Under the pieces are notes generated by a model that had not been told where the DNA came from, did not search any database, and saw nothing but the letters and a program-made list of their open reading frames with translations. Positions 5,297 to 5,337 of a stretch of 5,337 nt of DNA are shown in pieces. How positions within the stretch are numbered: the first letter of the stretch is position 1; every line of letters starts with the position of its first letter. The translations under genes were made by a program, and so were the position numbers. The stretch covers positions 1-5,337 of the forward strand of contig JAKAMD010000252.1 in assembly GCA_021823875.1 (NCBI GenBank), in the 5' to 3' direction. The stretch comes from Pseudomonadota bacterium (GTDB lineage Bacteria; Pseudomonadota; Alphaproteobacteria; Rhizobiales; Xanthobacteraceae).

Positions 5297-5337
5297 ATGA
5301 TCCCCCGGATTTGTGAAGCAAAAATCACCCAGGCAAT
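5297..5337 (+). CDS. Possible gene start cut by the window end (partial)
   Basis: An ATG at 5297 opens a frame that stays open to the window edge: MIPRICEAKITQA and one incomplete codon. An in-frame TAA at 5285-5287 fixes this ATG as the first start. The opening M-x-P-R-x-x-E-A-K resembles the first strand of many DUF2442 proteins, which would make it a second member of that family in the window, but 13 residues cannot prove this. The AAGG at 5293-5296 touches the ATG, so a normal Shine-Dalgarno is missing. A GTG at 5313 in another frame (MKQKSPRQ) is an alternative start. The promoter and palindrome just upstream make some gene here plausible. Confidence 0.3.
   Translation, partial: MIPRICEAKITQA

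Noticed and set aside
1..5337. CRISPR array, tRNA or rRNA genes
   Set aside because: No regularly spaced repeats with unique spacers and no tRNA- or rRNA-like sequence were found. The tandem repeats at 5159-5246 are adjacent units without spacers.

Overview
The window reads as chromosomal DNA of a GC-rich proteobacterium, probably a betaproteobacterium. This is inferred from the strong G/C preference at third codon positions in the two large genes, the protein families present, and a hairpin whose arms (GGGGACAGACCACG and its complement) I recall from many proteobacterial genomes. No ribosomal or tRNA gene is visible to fix the taxonomy. All convincing genes lie on the + strand.

Left part (1-916): the window opens in the last codons of a DUF4160-type gene. 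It is overlapped by a complete DUF2442 gene, a recurrent small gene pair. A 141-aa exported protein of unknown function follows, with its own ribosome binding site, and ends in a strong intrinsic terminator (888-916).

Middle part (917-1553): about 640 bases without a gene I can defend. It holds a candidate minus-strand promoter pointing back at the terminator, a doubtful 146-codon frame, and just before the next gene a -10-like box placed for a leaderless transcript.

Right part (1554-5153): two adjacent genes dominate the window. The first is a full-length bacterial SWI2/SNF2 ATPase with a DUF3670-type region and all helicase motifs intact. The second, 18 bases downstream and with a strong Shine-Dalgarno, is a SWIM zinc-finger protein with a very lysine/arginine-rich tail. 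They look like a two-gene operon encoding a DNA-translocating remodeler and its zinc-finger partner. This arrangement is known from other bacteria (Bacillus subtilis ywqA/ywqB is the comparison I recall), but its function is poorly defined.

Right edge (5154-5337): composition changes abruptly from GC-rich to AT-rich. In order there are three tandem heptamers, a 14-bp perfect inverted repeat with a 26-nt loop, two tandem 11-mers, a consensus -10 box, a 9-bp-arm palindrome and the start of a possible gene cut by the window end. This is the densest unexplained structure in the window and looks like the edge of a REP-like or otherwise acquired segment.
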